A DNA stretch of 64,000 bases, from the NCBI RefSeq assembly GCF_031143425.1, contig NC_090439.1, forward strand, positions 355,130,027 to 355,194,026, given 5' to 3'. The stretch comes from Pleurodeles waltl (Eukaryota; Chordata; Amphibia; Caudata; Salamandridae). Under the pieces are notes generated by a model that ran no database searches, had not been told where the DNA came from, and worked only from the letters and a program-made list of their open reading frames with translations. Shown here in pieces: positions 24,078-34,539 of this stretch (positions are counted from its first letter, which is position 1; each line of letters begins with the position of its first letter). The position numbers and the translations under genes are program-made.

Positions 24078-25115
24078 TCACAGGAAATATTGCTGTATTA
24101 CTGACTCCCTGTTGTCGTTGTCTTCTTCCTCAGCTTCCTCCTCATCACTGTCCACAGGCTCCACAGCTGGCACAACACCGTCATCTGGACCATCCTCCTG
24201 CAGAAAAGGCACCTGGCGTCGCAAAGCAAGATTGTGAAGCATCGAGCAGGCTATGATGATCTGGCACACCTTCTTTGGTGAGTAGAATAGGGAACCACCT
24301 GTCATATGGAGGCACCTGAACCTGGCCTTCAGGAGGCCGAAGGTGTGTTCGATCACCCTCCTAGTCCGCCCGTGGGCCTCATTGTAGCGTTCCTCTGCCC
24401 TGGTCCTAGGATTCCTCACTGGGGTCAATAGCCAGGACAGGTTGGGGTAACCAGAGTCCCCTAATACCCACACACAGTGCCTCTGGAGTTGACCCATCAA
24501 ATCAGGGATGCTGCTATTCCGCAGGATGTATGTGGCATGCACTGAGCCAGGGAACATAGCATTTACCTGCAAGATGTACTGGTCTGCCAAACAGACCATC
24601 TGTACATTCATGGAATGATAACTCTTCCGGTTCCTGTACACCTGTTCACTCCTGTGGGGGGGGTGACCAGAGCTACATGGGTCCCATCAATAGCACCTAT
24701 GACGTTGGGGATATGTCCAAGGGCATAGAAGTCACCTTTCACTGTAGCCAAATCTTCCACCTCAGGGAAAATGATGTATTTCCTTACGTGTTTCAGCAGG
24801 GCAGAAAACACTCTGGACAGCACGTTGGAAAACATAGGCTGGGACATCCCTGATGCCATGGCCACTGTTGTCTGAAAAGACCCACTAGCAAGGAAATGGA
24901 GCACTGACAGCACCTGAACGTCAGGGGGGATTCCAGTGGGATGGCGGATTGGTGACATCAGGTCTGGCTCCAACTGGGTACATAGTTCCTGGATTGTGGC
25001 ACGGTCAAACCTGTAGGTGACAATTAAATGTCGCTCTTCCATTGTCAACAGGTCCACCAGCGGTCGGTACACCGGAGGATTCCGCCATCTTCTCAAATGT
25101 TCCAGCTGACGGCAC
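24078..25115 (-). pseudogene. Harbinger transposase (HARBI1-like DDE nuclease), main exon, one frameshift
   Basis: The exon reads from 25115 (acceptor CCTTCCTAG) down to the stop at 24078. The N-terminal half (25096-24608) has the helix-turn-helix-like region VLSVLHFLASGSFQTTVA and the first catalytic Asp in VIGAIDGTHV. The second half (24641-24078) has the second Asp in WVLGDSGYPN and the Glu in RRVIEHTFGLLKARF, so the DDE set is complete. The tail is acidic (DSDEEEAEEEDNDN). Between the halves, the C run at 24656-24663 (G run on the plus strand) is 8 bases. Nine bases would keep one frame through both halves, with SEQVYRNRKSYHSMNVQ following, which fits the family. The product would cut and rejoin the element at its terminal repeats. 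The single homopolymer break may be a real mutation or an assembly error. Confidence 0.85.
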
Positions 25116-25561
25116 CTAGGAAGGACAACAGCGAGGATCGAGTCAACTATTTTCCAGGTATGTACCCACAGTTACACAGAACACGACACCAAACACAAAA
25201 CCCTTCCTGTATGTGTGTTGAGTGTAGGCCTAGCTATGTGTGACGCAGAAGTAAATGGAGCCATGTGGGCCCCTGAAATGGCGGCTGCCTGACCTCTAAA
25301 CTGGGACAATGGGATTGTGGGGTAACTGCATTGGCGCTGCACACCCTCTCGGTAGGCGGTCGTAGACCGTGGTGCAATGCTGCATTGGTTAACATTGGAC
25401 CCTATGGGTCCCAGGGGCCAATGAGGAAGTGTGCCGGCGGTGATGATAAGCACCGCCGCGGACGTCACAGCCATTTTCTATCTGTTCAATCACTAGATAC
25501 CTGATCTTCGACAGGAGAGGACCTACACTGCAAGTGCCCCTGTGACCTCGGTCTGGAAGCG

Positions 25562-28490
25562 ATGACGGCTGCAGCGTCTGGGGAAAGGGCCCCTGCCTTC
25601 ACTGCTCAGGAGTTGGAGAAACTATTAGACGGGGTCCTCCCCAGTACACGCTACTCTACGGTCCTCCAGACCAACAGGTTAGTACACAGGGAGCACGTTG
25701 TATGGGCTAGGCCTGGGTGGAGAGGGCTGGTTGGAAGAGGGAAGGGGACAGAGTTCAGGGAACATTAATGCATGTGAATGAATGTGCCATATGGCTAGGG
25801 TAGGGAGGGGGGCCACGCACATTGACGGTGCAATTGTTACTGACTTCTCTTCTTCCCTTGTGCATGTCATGTAGGTCAGCGCCCACCAGAAGAAGGACAT
25901 TTGGCGTGCCATCGCCAAGGACGTCCGGACCCTGGGGGTCCACCAGAGGGGGGAGCACCCACTGCCGTAAAGGATGGGAGGACATTCGCCGCTGGAGCAA
26001 GAAGACGGCGGAGGCTCAGCTGGGGATGGCCTCCCAACGTGGGAGAGGTGCCCATCGCCCCATGACTCCCCTGATGTTTAGGATCCTGGCGGTGGCCTAC
26101 CCTGAGTTGGATGGGCGCTTGAGGGCATCACAGCAGACACAAGGGGGTGAGTACAACTTCATTCTGCGGACTTTGCGCGCAGTCGAGGGGTCTGGGTGGG
26201 GGAGGAGGCCTGTGGGTGTACCTAGGCCAGGCAGAAATAGGTAGACTAGGCCCCTCCGTAATGCAGGCCATGTGGCACCCTATCCCACCGTAGGAGAGTG
26301 CCAAGTACAGGTATAGATGCCCCTGTGGCATCCATGTGTGCAGATGTCCACCATAGCCATGTAGGCCAGATCCCAGGAATTGAATCTGTAGAGGCCAGGA
26401 GCACGACGTAGTGCAGGGGGCTGCTCTGTCTGTATTGTCCGCCAACGGTCGCGGTATGCCATGCACTCAACCTGTCTTTCTTCTGTCGTTCCCTCTGCCT
26501 TTTTCTGCTCTCCCTGTTCTTTTGTGCATCAGCATCATCAGGCAGAGATACAGTGGCACCGGGGCACGAGGGAGCTGCATCCCACATGGCCATGGAGGGC
26601 CACACCACGGACTCAGAATGCACCAGTGGGACAGTGGGCAAGGGGAGCTTCATGTCGGTCACGGATCACCAACCAGCGACACGGACTCGTCTGCCGATGG
26701 GAGCTCCCTTGTGGTGGCGGCACCATCTGTGCGCCCCACTTCTACAGGTACAGCCGCCACCTCCCCTACCAGCACCGCCCTCCCAGCAGCCCCTCAGCTT
26801 TCGCCCCGTGCCCGCTCACCCAGGAGGGTGGGCATCACCTTCGCCCCAGGCACCTCAGGCCCTGCCCCAGTCACCCCTGCTGCCCTCAGTGAGGAGGCCA
26901 ATGACCTCCTCAGGTCACTCACTGTTGGGCAGTCTACCATTGTGAATGCCATCCAGGGTGTAGAAAGGGAGTTGCAACACGGTAATGCATTCCTGGAGGG
27001 CATTCATTCTGGTCAGGCGGTCGTTCAGCGAACCCTGCAATCTCTGGCCTCAGCACTGATGGCAGCCATTGTCCCTGTGTCTAGCCTCCCCCCTCCAACC
27101 TCCTCCATCCAGACCCAAACCCCTGTACCCCAGCCTATCCCAAGCACACCTACAGACCAGCATGCACACACCTCAACACACAAAAGTAGCTCAGGCAAAC
27201 ATAGGCACCACACAACCCACAGGCACACACGCAAGCATCACCCACGTGCAGACACTGCAACATCCACTGCCTCCACTGTGTCCCCCTCCTCGTCGTTTCC
27301 CTCCTCCCTCCCTTGTCGTCTACACTCTCACCTGCATGCACTACATCTACAGGCACTAGGACTCGCAGCAGTACACCCAGCACCACACCCCGCTCACCTG
27401 CACTCACCACCTCCACTCCCATTTACCCGTCCCCTGTGTCCTCTCCCAGTGTGTCTGTGACGCCCCCTCCCAAAGTACACAAACGCGGGCACCCACACAC
27501 CCAACATCCATTCACCTCACGACAGCCTCCAGTACCTGCACCTGCACCCAAAACACCTAAAGTGACACCTCTTACAACCACCTCCTCTTCCTCCACTCCC
27601 AGACCCCCTCCAACTAGCCACCCAGTGTTCGTCAGAAACTGTCCCCGTGTAAAGTTGTCCTTTTTGCCCCCCACCTCCAATTCATCAGTCCCGTCGTAGC
27701 GCCTCAGCCAAAAAGCCTCCAATACCAGTGGTGCCTGTTCAAGGTGTGTGGAGTGCACCGGCCACAAGGGCAGGCAGTGTGACCCGGAGCCAAGGCACTG
27801 GCAAACCCACCCCCTGTAAAGGTTCTGAAATTGCAAAGTGGCCGAGGGGACCCTGTGAAGACTCCTGGAGGCAAAACAACTCACAGGGGTTCCAGGGGGA
27901 TTGCAGAGTCAGCTGTGACTCCTCCAAAGGTGGGGAAGGGCCAGAGGAAGTCTGCACAGCCTAGTGTGAGCAGCACGGCGGAGAAGGGCGGCATCCTTCC
28001 CGGCGGTCGGGACGCCACCGCCAGCACCGTCGTCACTGGTCTGGAGACCACCGCCGGAGTCAGTGCCCAGGAGGGCCCAAGTATCGTCACTGGTCAGGAG
28101 ACCACCGCCAGAGTCATTGTCCAGGAGGGCCCAAGTATCGTCACTGGTCAGGAGACCACAGCCACCGCCGGAGTCATTGCCCAGGAGGGCCCAAGTATCG
28201 TCACTGGTCAGGAGACCACCGCCAGAGTCAGTGCCCAGGAGGGCCCAAGTATCGTCACTGGTCAGGAGATCACCGCCGGTGTCAGTGCCCAGGAGGGCCC
28301 AAGTATAGTCACTGGTCAGGAGACCACTGCCGGAGTCATTGCCCAGGAGGGACCAAGTATCGTCACTGGTCAGGAGACCACCGCCAGAGTCAGTGCCCAG
28401 GAGGGCCCAAGTATAGTCACTGGTCAGGAGACCACTGCCGGGGTCAGTGCCCAGGAGGGCCCCGGCTGCCACATCCCCGCTGGGCAATGA
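25562..28490 (+). pseudogene. second Harbinger Myb/SANT-like gene with 18-residue repeat tail, several frameshifts
   Basis: Exon 1 (25562-25677, donor GTTAGT) starts MTAAASGERAPAFTAQELEK. Exon 2 (25875-26146, donor GTGAGT) gives SAHQKKDIWRAIAKDV, then CRKGWEDIRRW and ILAVAYPELDGRL. Together these form a Myb/SANT-like domain unlike that of the first gene. Exon 3 opens at 26533. A frame within it carries SEEANDLLRSLTVGQSTIVN and a following coiled-coil-like stretch (about 26880-27060), then a Pro/Ser/Thr/His-rich region to 27700. From 27831 a basic segment leads to eight repeats around QEGPSIVTGQETTA and a stop at 28488-28490. A C run in exon 1 is one base short and a G run in exon 2 one base long. 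At least two further shifts lie in exon 3. Function is unknown; a DNA-binding partner of the transposase is plausible. It lies inside the predicted transposase intron. Confidence 0.65.
28028..28463 (+). repeat. 54-bp tandem array (8 units), coding for 18-residue repeats
   Basis: Units of 54 bp centre on 'agtatcgtcactggtcagg'. One unit is 60 bp, an insertion that also preserves the frame. Each encodes a variant of QEGPSIVTGQETTA plus four variable residues. A period and an insertion that are multiples of three agree with translation up to the stop at 28490. Confidence 0.85.
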
Positions 28491-28492
28491 GG

Positions 28493-28594
28493 GAACGTCA
28501 TGCCACACACCAATGCCCAGTCCAGAGAACGTCATGCCACACACCAATGCCCAGTCCAGAGAACATCATGCCACACACCAATGCCCAGTCCAGA
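28493..28594 (+). repeat. 34-bp tandem array (3 units)
   Basis: Three nearly identical 34-bp units begin 'gaacgtcatgccacacacc' and directly follow the stop codon of the repeat-tailed gene. The period is not a multiple of three, which fits non-coding DNA. Confidence 0.9.
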
Positions 28595-28797
28595 CACCGC
28601 CATGGCAAAGCACCGCTGAACTGTCCAGAACCGCCATGGCAAAGCACCACTGAACAGTCCTGAGACCGCCATGGCAAAGCACCGCTAAACAGTCCAGAGA
28701 CCACCATGGCAAAGCACCGCTGAACAGTCCAGAGACCGCCATGGCAAAGCACCGCTGAACAGTCCAGAGACCGCCATGGCAAAGCACCGCTGAACAG
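28595..28797 (+). repeat. 35-bp tandem array (about 6 units)
   Basis: Units resemble 'gaccgccatggcaaagcacc' followed by 'gctgaacagtccaga'. They abut the 34-bp array, share the 'cagtccaga' end with it, and so may have grown from the same seed. Confidence 0.9.
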
Positions 28798-28950
28798 GGC
28801 ATGCACCGGGGAAGAATGAAAAGGCCGCCACATCAAGCATCCTTATCCCATGTGCAGGTGGGACAGTGACGGGACAGGAACTTCCACGGGGAGACTAATC
28901 CAGTGTGGGCACCAGTCCCCCTCCAGAACCAGTGGAGGCTGTTATCTACT

Positions 28951-29546
28951 TTGGAAACTGTGGCTTTGCACTCCCCAGGATGGAACAGTGGGCAAGCCAC
29001 CCACTTGTGAGACTGTGGCTTCGCACTACCCAGGATGGAACAGTGGGCAAGCCACCCACTATAGAGACTTGAGAGACTGTGGCTTTGCACTCCCCAGGAT
29101 GGTACAGTGGGCAAACCACCCACTGTAGAGACTTGAGAGACTGTGGCTTTGCACTCCCCAGGATGGAATAGTGAGCAAGCCACCCACTACAGAGACTTGA
29201 GAGACTGTGGCTTTGCACTCCCCAGGATGGAACAGTGGGCAAGCCACCCACTACAGAGACTTGCGAGACTGTGGCTTTGCACTCCCCAGGATGGAACAGT
29301 GGGCAAACCACCCACTGTAGAGACTTGAGAGACTGTGGCTTTGCACTCCCCAGGATGGAACAGTGGGCAAGCCACCCACTTGTTAGACTTGAGACTGTGG
29401 CTTTGCACTCCCCAGGATTGAACAGTGGGCAACCCACCCACTGTAGAGACTTGAGAGACTGTGGCTTTGCACTCCCCAGGATGGAACAGTGGGCAAGCCA
29501 CCCACTATAGAGACTTGAGAGACTGTGGCTTTGCACTCCCCAGGAT
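28951..29546 (+). repeat. 64-bp tandem array (about 10 units)
   Basis: Ten units carry 'gactgtggctttgcactccc' and 'gggcaagccacccact' with a period near 64 bp. Long open frames appear on both strands (196 residues on the minus strand) because the units lack stops. The period is not a multiple of three, so coding is unlikely. Confidence 0.9.
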
Positions 29547-30018
29547 ACATCAATGGGCTTGGAGCCCCGTTGTGGATCTGGCTTTGCACTCCTCCGGCTG
29601 AGGTGCCCACCCCTTCCCTTCCCCGTGAGGTGCCTGTAGTATTTCGATCTGATGCCCCGGCAGTGTTCTCTCCATGTGTGGACAGGTATCTATTGTGGGC
29701 CTCGCCCATGCATTTTTGGACTAGTGGCGCACGGACATTTCTATGTGCATATCTGAACTACTTTTCGGAATGTATATACTTTTGTATGATTTTCTATTAT
29801 ATCTGTATATTTTTGAGACATGTATATTGATACATTACAATGTTTGGACTGATTTTGTTTTGTCTTTGCATTCTTCCGGGGGGGTTGTGGGTTGTTACTG
29901 TGATTTTTGTGAATGCATTGGTGTGTGTGTGTTGTAATATGCGAGGGTGGGGGTGTTGCGTGTGTGTCCCCCTAACTTTTGCCTCCCCCCACCCCTATGT
30001 CATAGGTGCAGTACTCAC
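29547..30018. other. non-coding part of the transposase intron
   Basis: No domain is seen. It may include the 3' untranslated region of the second Myb/SANT-like gene, although no AATAAA is visible. It is T/G-rich between 29760 and 29960. Confidence 0.4.
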
Positions 30019-30101
30019 CGTTGTCGGCGGCGGCGCAGGCGTTGGTCTTCGTAGATGAGTAGGAATACAAGGGCCGGTAGGATTTGGAATTCCGGCTCCA
30101 T
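30019..30101 (-). CDS. predicted first coding exon of the Harbinger transposase
   Basis: On the minus strand an ATG at 30101 opens 27 codons (MEPEFQILPALVFLLIYEDQ, then an Arg-rich run). It stops at a consensus donor, GTGAGT, immediately after 30019. Phase matches the acceptor before 25115: the split codon becomes Arg, and the fused junction reads on into CRQLEHLRRWRNPPVYRP. HARBI1-type proteins commonly have such a Leu- and Arg-rich N terminus. The intron would be 25116-30018, about 4.9 kb, and holds the second Myb/SANT-like gene on the other strand. Splicing is predicted, not observed. The exon lies 330 bp inside the right terminal repeat, so that end would act as its promoter. Confidence 0.65.
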
Positions 30102-30415
30102 GCTATCCTCCTTCCTCGTGGGATGTGTTCAGGTGAGCGTTTTCCCATTGCAGTAACTGTTTCCGCCGTGTTTTTATCCACGGAGAATCCACCCCGGAAA
30201 AGTTGGCGGATTGGCGGGTTGTGATACTATGGGCGGTATATTGTCCTCTGCCTGTCTGTTGGTGGTGACCGCCGCGCTGCTTGTCTGTACCGCCGTGGCG
30301 GGCAGTGTGTTAAAGTGGCTGTCTTTGTTGGCGGTTTCCGCCAGGGTCATAATTCCCTTTTTTTGTCCGCCGGCCTGTTTGCGGTATTACCGCACCTTGA
30401 ACACCATCCGCCAGG

Positions 30416-30429
30416 GTTGTAATGACCCC
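30416..30429 (-). repeat. Harbinger right terminal inverted repeat
   Basis: GTTGTAATGACCCC is the exact inverse of the left end. It is preceded by GGCGG/CCGCC-rich subterminal DNA similar in style to the left end. Confidence 0.9.
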
Positions 30430-33129
30430 CATAAACAAAGATGTAAATACACATATTCACATTAAAATGGTATATTTAACCTGTTTACTGCTGAGCATAC
30501 CTCACCCATTCCCACCCTCTATCCCCTGCCCCTCCATGTGCTGAGCCCTTTCTTCGCTATTTGGGGTAGTTGCGCTCAGGGCTCCATAACCTTTTTTCCT
30601 CATAATTCATGCCAAATTTGTGTCCTTTTTTCCAACATCCTGGGTATTCTAAAAATACCCTGGGTCTGTGGATTCTACCAGAGGGGATTGAGAGAATAGG
30701 CAAAATGTATCAAGTTTTTTGGGACACAACAGGAAAAACTCCTCTGGACAAAAGTATTGTTTTTTTTCCTAAAAATGTAATCAATTAACAGTTTGCTAAG
30801 TTACAGTCATCAGTTTCACAGCATTCACAAAAATGCAAAGCTGAATTTAAACAAAACTATTTTTACAATAATTTTGGGATTTTAAAAGAGGTAGCCCATT
30901 TCTCCTATTTGTGCTCTCAACCTACTTCCAGTTTGTTATAGAAATCAATGTGAAACCCATGAATGAATCACGAAAGCAATAGATATCTGAAATGTAGTCA
31001 ACATTCCAAATTTAGCAACAGGTCATATGTTTAGATCATTCAAAGTTTTACTAAAGAACCTAACTGTTGAAATAAAGAAATACTGAAAGTAAGTAGAAAA
31101 AAATGGGCATTTGTGACATTTTCATCTGTAATTTTTAGTCACAGTGGCAGATTTACAAGATCTACCATTACATTCGCTGACCCTTCTGATTGCCGGGATA
31201 TATATGGTGTGTAGGTTCTCCAAGAACCCAAGGTACCCAGAGTCAGCAACTGAGCTGCTCCGTACAATGGTTTTTCACTATGTACTCATATGGTGAAGTA
31301 TGCAACGTGAAACATCAGTATCAAAGAAACATATGTATTTCTGAATTGGGCACAGAAGTTTAGGAGAAGTGGTTATTTGTACATCATGAAATTTGTGTGC
31401 GTCTATACTAGCATATCATTTATGGGGTATTTTTCAAAATGCCTTCTTTCTTTGACACTGGCTTACATTTGGAAGGCTTAAATGCAATGAAATCCAAATG
31501 GCAATGACATATTTTCAACTATTATATGCTCCCACATTTCTTACAATAAAAAGGTACCACACTTGTGTGGGCAGGCCCAGTGCCCACAACAAGAAACGGG
31601 CCAAACCACAACATGGATGTATCACATTTTTTCCACTTAAAACGGACCCTTTTTTCAAAGTGGGTAGCTGTTGATTTTGGGCCCTAGCTCAGCCTGCATC
31701 TAGAGAAACCTAGCACACCTGTACATTTTTAAAAACAAAACAGCTAGGCAAATCCAGGGTGGAGTGGACTTTGGAATGCAACCCACAATCCCCTGCAATC
31801 TCCAAACTTTGACAAAAAAATAAAACACATTTTCCTCACATTTCTGGAATCTGCAGGGAGCTACAAATTTCCTCCCACAGTCTGCACCCCCCTCTCCCAT
31901 CCAATGGTACGGATCCACTAATCAGTTATTACACATTCACTGTGGCTCATGGCCTCCGTCTTGCTGCTCTTCCTCCCTTTTTCTTGTTGCTCCTTTTTCT
32001 ACATCCTTTGAAGTTTATAATAGTTGTATTTGATCTCGAATTTCGTATAATGAGGATACAAGGTTGACAGTCAGCTGTGACGTAACATGCCTTTATGATA
32101 TCAATATATGCAGTACCTTAATGTTAGGAATGTAACTGTTAAATAATGGAAAAAAATGCGATGAAGAGATTCAAAAAAAAAAATGGTACCTCACTTGTGC
32201 GGGTAGGCCTAGGGCCCACGAAGGGAATCTGTCCAAAACACAACATAGATACATCACATCTTTCCACTCAAATCTAGCCACTTTTTTTGCAGAGTGGATA
32301 CCTGTGGATTTGGGCCCTATCTCAAGCGGCACCTAGGGAAACCAAGCAAACCTGCACATTTTTTTAAGACTAGACAACTAGGGGAGTTTAGTGTGGTGTG
32401 CCTTGTTTGGACCCTACAAAGTTTTTTTGATGTTATTTTTTTTTACCCACAGTACAGTGAAAACTTCAATTGTTTGCCTGAAATCATTCATTTTCCTAAC
32501 ACTTCTGTGACTGAAACTTCTGGCATCCAGAGGAATCCACAACATTCCTACCACCCAGCATTACCCCACTTATCTCGATAAAAGCGCTGCCCTACTTGGG
32601 TGGCTAGGCCTAATGCCTGTCACAGGAATGGATCAAACCTAGGTCAATAGGAGCCCTGGTTGACTACTTTTTAAAAATGTTTGTGGTTGCTAGGTTTCCA
32701 TGGGTGGTGGCCAAGCAAAGCCCAAAATCCTGCAGCTACACCACTAATGATCTCTTTGCATAGCACTTTAGGGCCTTTTGTGTCAAGGTCTCCTGTCCCA
32801 CGCAAACAAGTAAGGTTCTGTTTTTATCTTTATTCTTGGGGGAGAATGCGCTGTGGTAAGAAATTTGTGGCGCACACCAGATTCACAGAAATGTGAGGAA
32901 AATTTGTGTTCTAGTTAATATTTGGGGTTTGCAGGGCATTGTTGGTAAGACAATGGTGTGAGATGTATGTGAAGCACACCACCCTGGACTCCCTTTCAGA
33001 ACTGTCTGGGTCTGGTAGGTTGAATACCCTATTCACCCCCGAACAGAGGCTGCGCAAGTATTTGGGCCCGGGAAGGGCTGGAGCACAGGGCCTCAACCCC
33101 AACCAAAAAAAATAATAATAATAACTTGC

Positions 33130-34030
33130 ATGAATCTAGTCCCTAGTGTCTTAGTGGGCTTTCTGACTCCCAGGGGGAAGATTGGGGTAACTGCCCTGAT
33201 CCACCCCAGGGGACAGAAAGGCTGCCTGCTTTGTTTTTGGGGTGGAGGCATGTCATGCCCATGGTGGACAACCCCACCACAATTTTTCAAATAAAATTCC
33301 TGGTGGCAGAAAAACTGATGCCCCATTTAGTTGCAGTAGGAACATGGTCATGCGTATGGTCAGTAGCCCCGACTTCTAGGGAGGATTTGGGGCAACCACT
33401 GCAATTTGGACAATATTCCTATCTGCCCTGGAGGGGGCCAGTAAGACGCGGTTCCCCTTCTGGGGCGGGGACATGGCTCGATATCAGGTTTAGCAGCCAC
33501 CTCCTTCTGTTTGTTTTGGTGCCATCCAAAACTTTGTTTACTGGGGCAGAAAGATGGTTGAGCCCAGTTTTGGGGTGCAGTGCATTGTCATGCCAATGTG
33601 GGTAGCCCCAACGTAATGTTTTTTTTTTGTCCTTGGTATGTAGTGGACTTTCTGCAGTCCCGGGGGGAGAGGGGAGGAGTATGGCAATGCACATCATGGG
33701 CAGCCCTCACCTCTATCTTTGTTAAAAAATATACTCTGATGTCTAATGGGTTTTCTGACACTCAGTGGGGTGGAATTGGGGTAATCACCCCATCTGCCTT
33801 TCTGGCGGGGCGGAAAGACTGTTCCATGCAGCCCCACCCCTATATATATTTATACATTAAAAACAATCCCTGATGTCTAGTGGGCTTTCTGCCTCCAGAG
33901 GGTGGCATATCAGGGGTAACTGCCTGCACCTCCCCCCTGGGGGAGGGGGGGGGCAGAAAGACTGTTGCATATATATTGGAGTGGGTGCATGGCCATGCCC
34001 TGGTGGTGGGCAGCCATCACCCTATATATG
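33130..34030. repeat. degenerate 'tagtgggctttctg' tandem units
   Basis: Related units begin near 33140, 33640, 33737 and 33868, each with 'gt-tagtgg-ctttctg' then a G-rich run and 'ggggtaac'. They correspond to the second array of the cleaner copy (45990-47265). The unit at 33835-33880 has 'cccctatatatatttat', showing that TA-rich sequence is native to the unit. Confidence 0.55.
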
Positions 34031-34084
34031 GAAAATGTCACTTACCCAGTGTACATCTGTCCGTGGCATGAGACGCTGCAGATT

Positions 34085-34236
34085 CACATGCTTTGCACAT
34101 CTCGCCATCTAGTGTTGGGCTCGGAGTGTTACAAGTTGTTTTTCTTCGAAGAAGTCTTTTCGAGTCACAAGATCGAGGGACTCCTCCCCTTTCGGCTCCA
34201 TTGCGCATGGGCGTCGACTCCATCTTAGATTGTTTT
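34085..34236 (+). repeat. DIRS copy 1 inverted terminal repeat, inner part (left)
   Basis: Sequence from 'cacatgctttgcacatc' to 'agattgtttt' is the inverse of 39699-39851 with few mismatches. It includes the palindromic 'cttcgaag' block. Confidence 0.9.
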
Positions 34237-34403
34237 CCCCACAGAGGGTGAGGTAGGAGTTGTGTATTATAGTAATAGTGCCCATGCAACGGAGTAAATA
34301 TGTATGTACATAATGTGGTTTAAAGTGATATATTTACAAATTTACAAATGTTCAAGATCAACTTCCAAACGGCTACAGGCTCCCGGGGAGGCGGGTGGGC
34401 GCA

Positions 34404-34502
34404 TGTGAATCTGCAGTGTCTCATGCCACGAACAGATGTACACTGGGTAAGTGACATTTTCCGTTCGATGGCATGTGTAGCTGCAGATACACATGCTTTG
34501 CA
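34404..34502. repeat. DIRS copy 1 internal complementary region
   Basis: Bases 34404-34461 are the inverse of the outer left tip (34031-34088). Bases 34462-34502 are the inverse of the outer right tip (ending 39880). The two tips therefore meet at 34461/34462, as in a circular junction template. Confidence 0.92.
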
Positions 34503-34539
34503 TAGACTAGTAAGAAGTTATCTCGCCAAAAGCGGTGGC

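Larger units (their letters stand above)
21471..30430. mobile_element. PIF/Harbinger DNA transposon, about 9 kb, three genes
   Basis: The left end GGGGTCATTACAAC (21471-21484) is the exact inverse of GTTGTAATGACCCC (30416-30429). Both are followed inward by TGGCGG-type sequence and then by a second pair of related blocks (ATTATGACCC near 21562, GGGTCATAAT near 30343). ATAA lies immediately before the left end and directly after 30430. This is compatible with the short T/A-rich targets of PIF/Harbinger, although the exact 3-bp duplication is not clean. The element contains a Myb/SANT-like gene, a DDE transposase of the HARBI1 type and a second Myb/SANT-like gene. The two outer regions (21471-22059 and 30102-30429) are positioned to act as promoters for the first gene and for the transposase. 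Confidence 0.9.

Noticed and set aside
27909..28547. 212-codon minus-strand open frame opposite the 54-bp array
   Set aside because: It is the antisense shadow of the plus-strand repeat-encoding frame and has no start context or domain.
28493..28797. CRISPR-like array of 34-35 bp units
   Set aside because: Units are directly contiguous with no unique spacers and lie in a eukaryotic transposon, so this is a minisatellite.
28946..29536. 196-codon minus-strand open frame over the 64-bp array
   Set aside because: It exists because the repeated unit lacks stops. The period is not a multiple of three and plus-strand frames are equally open.
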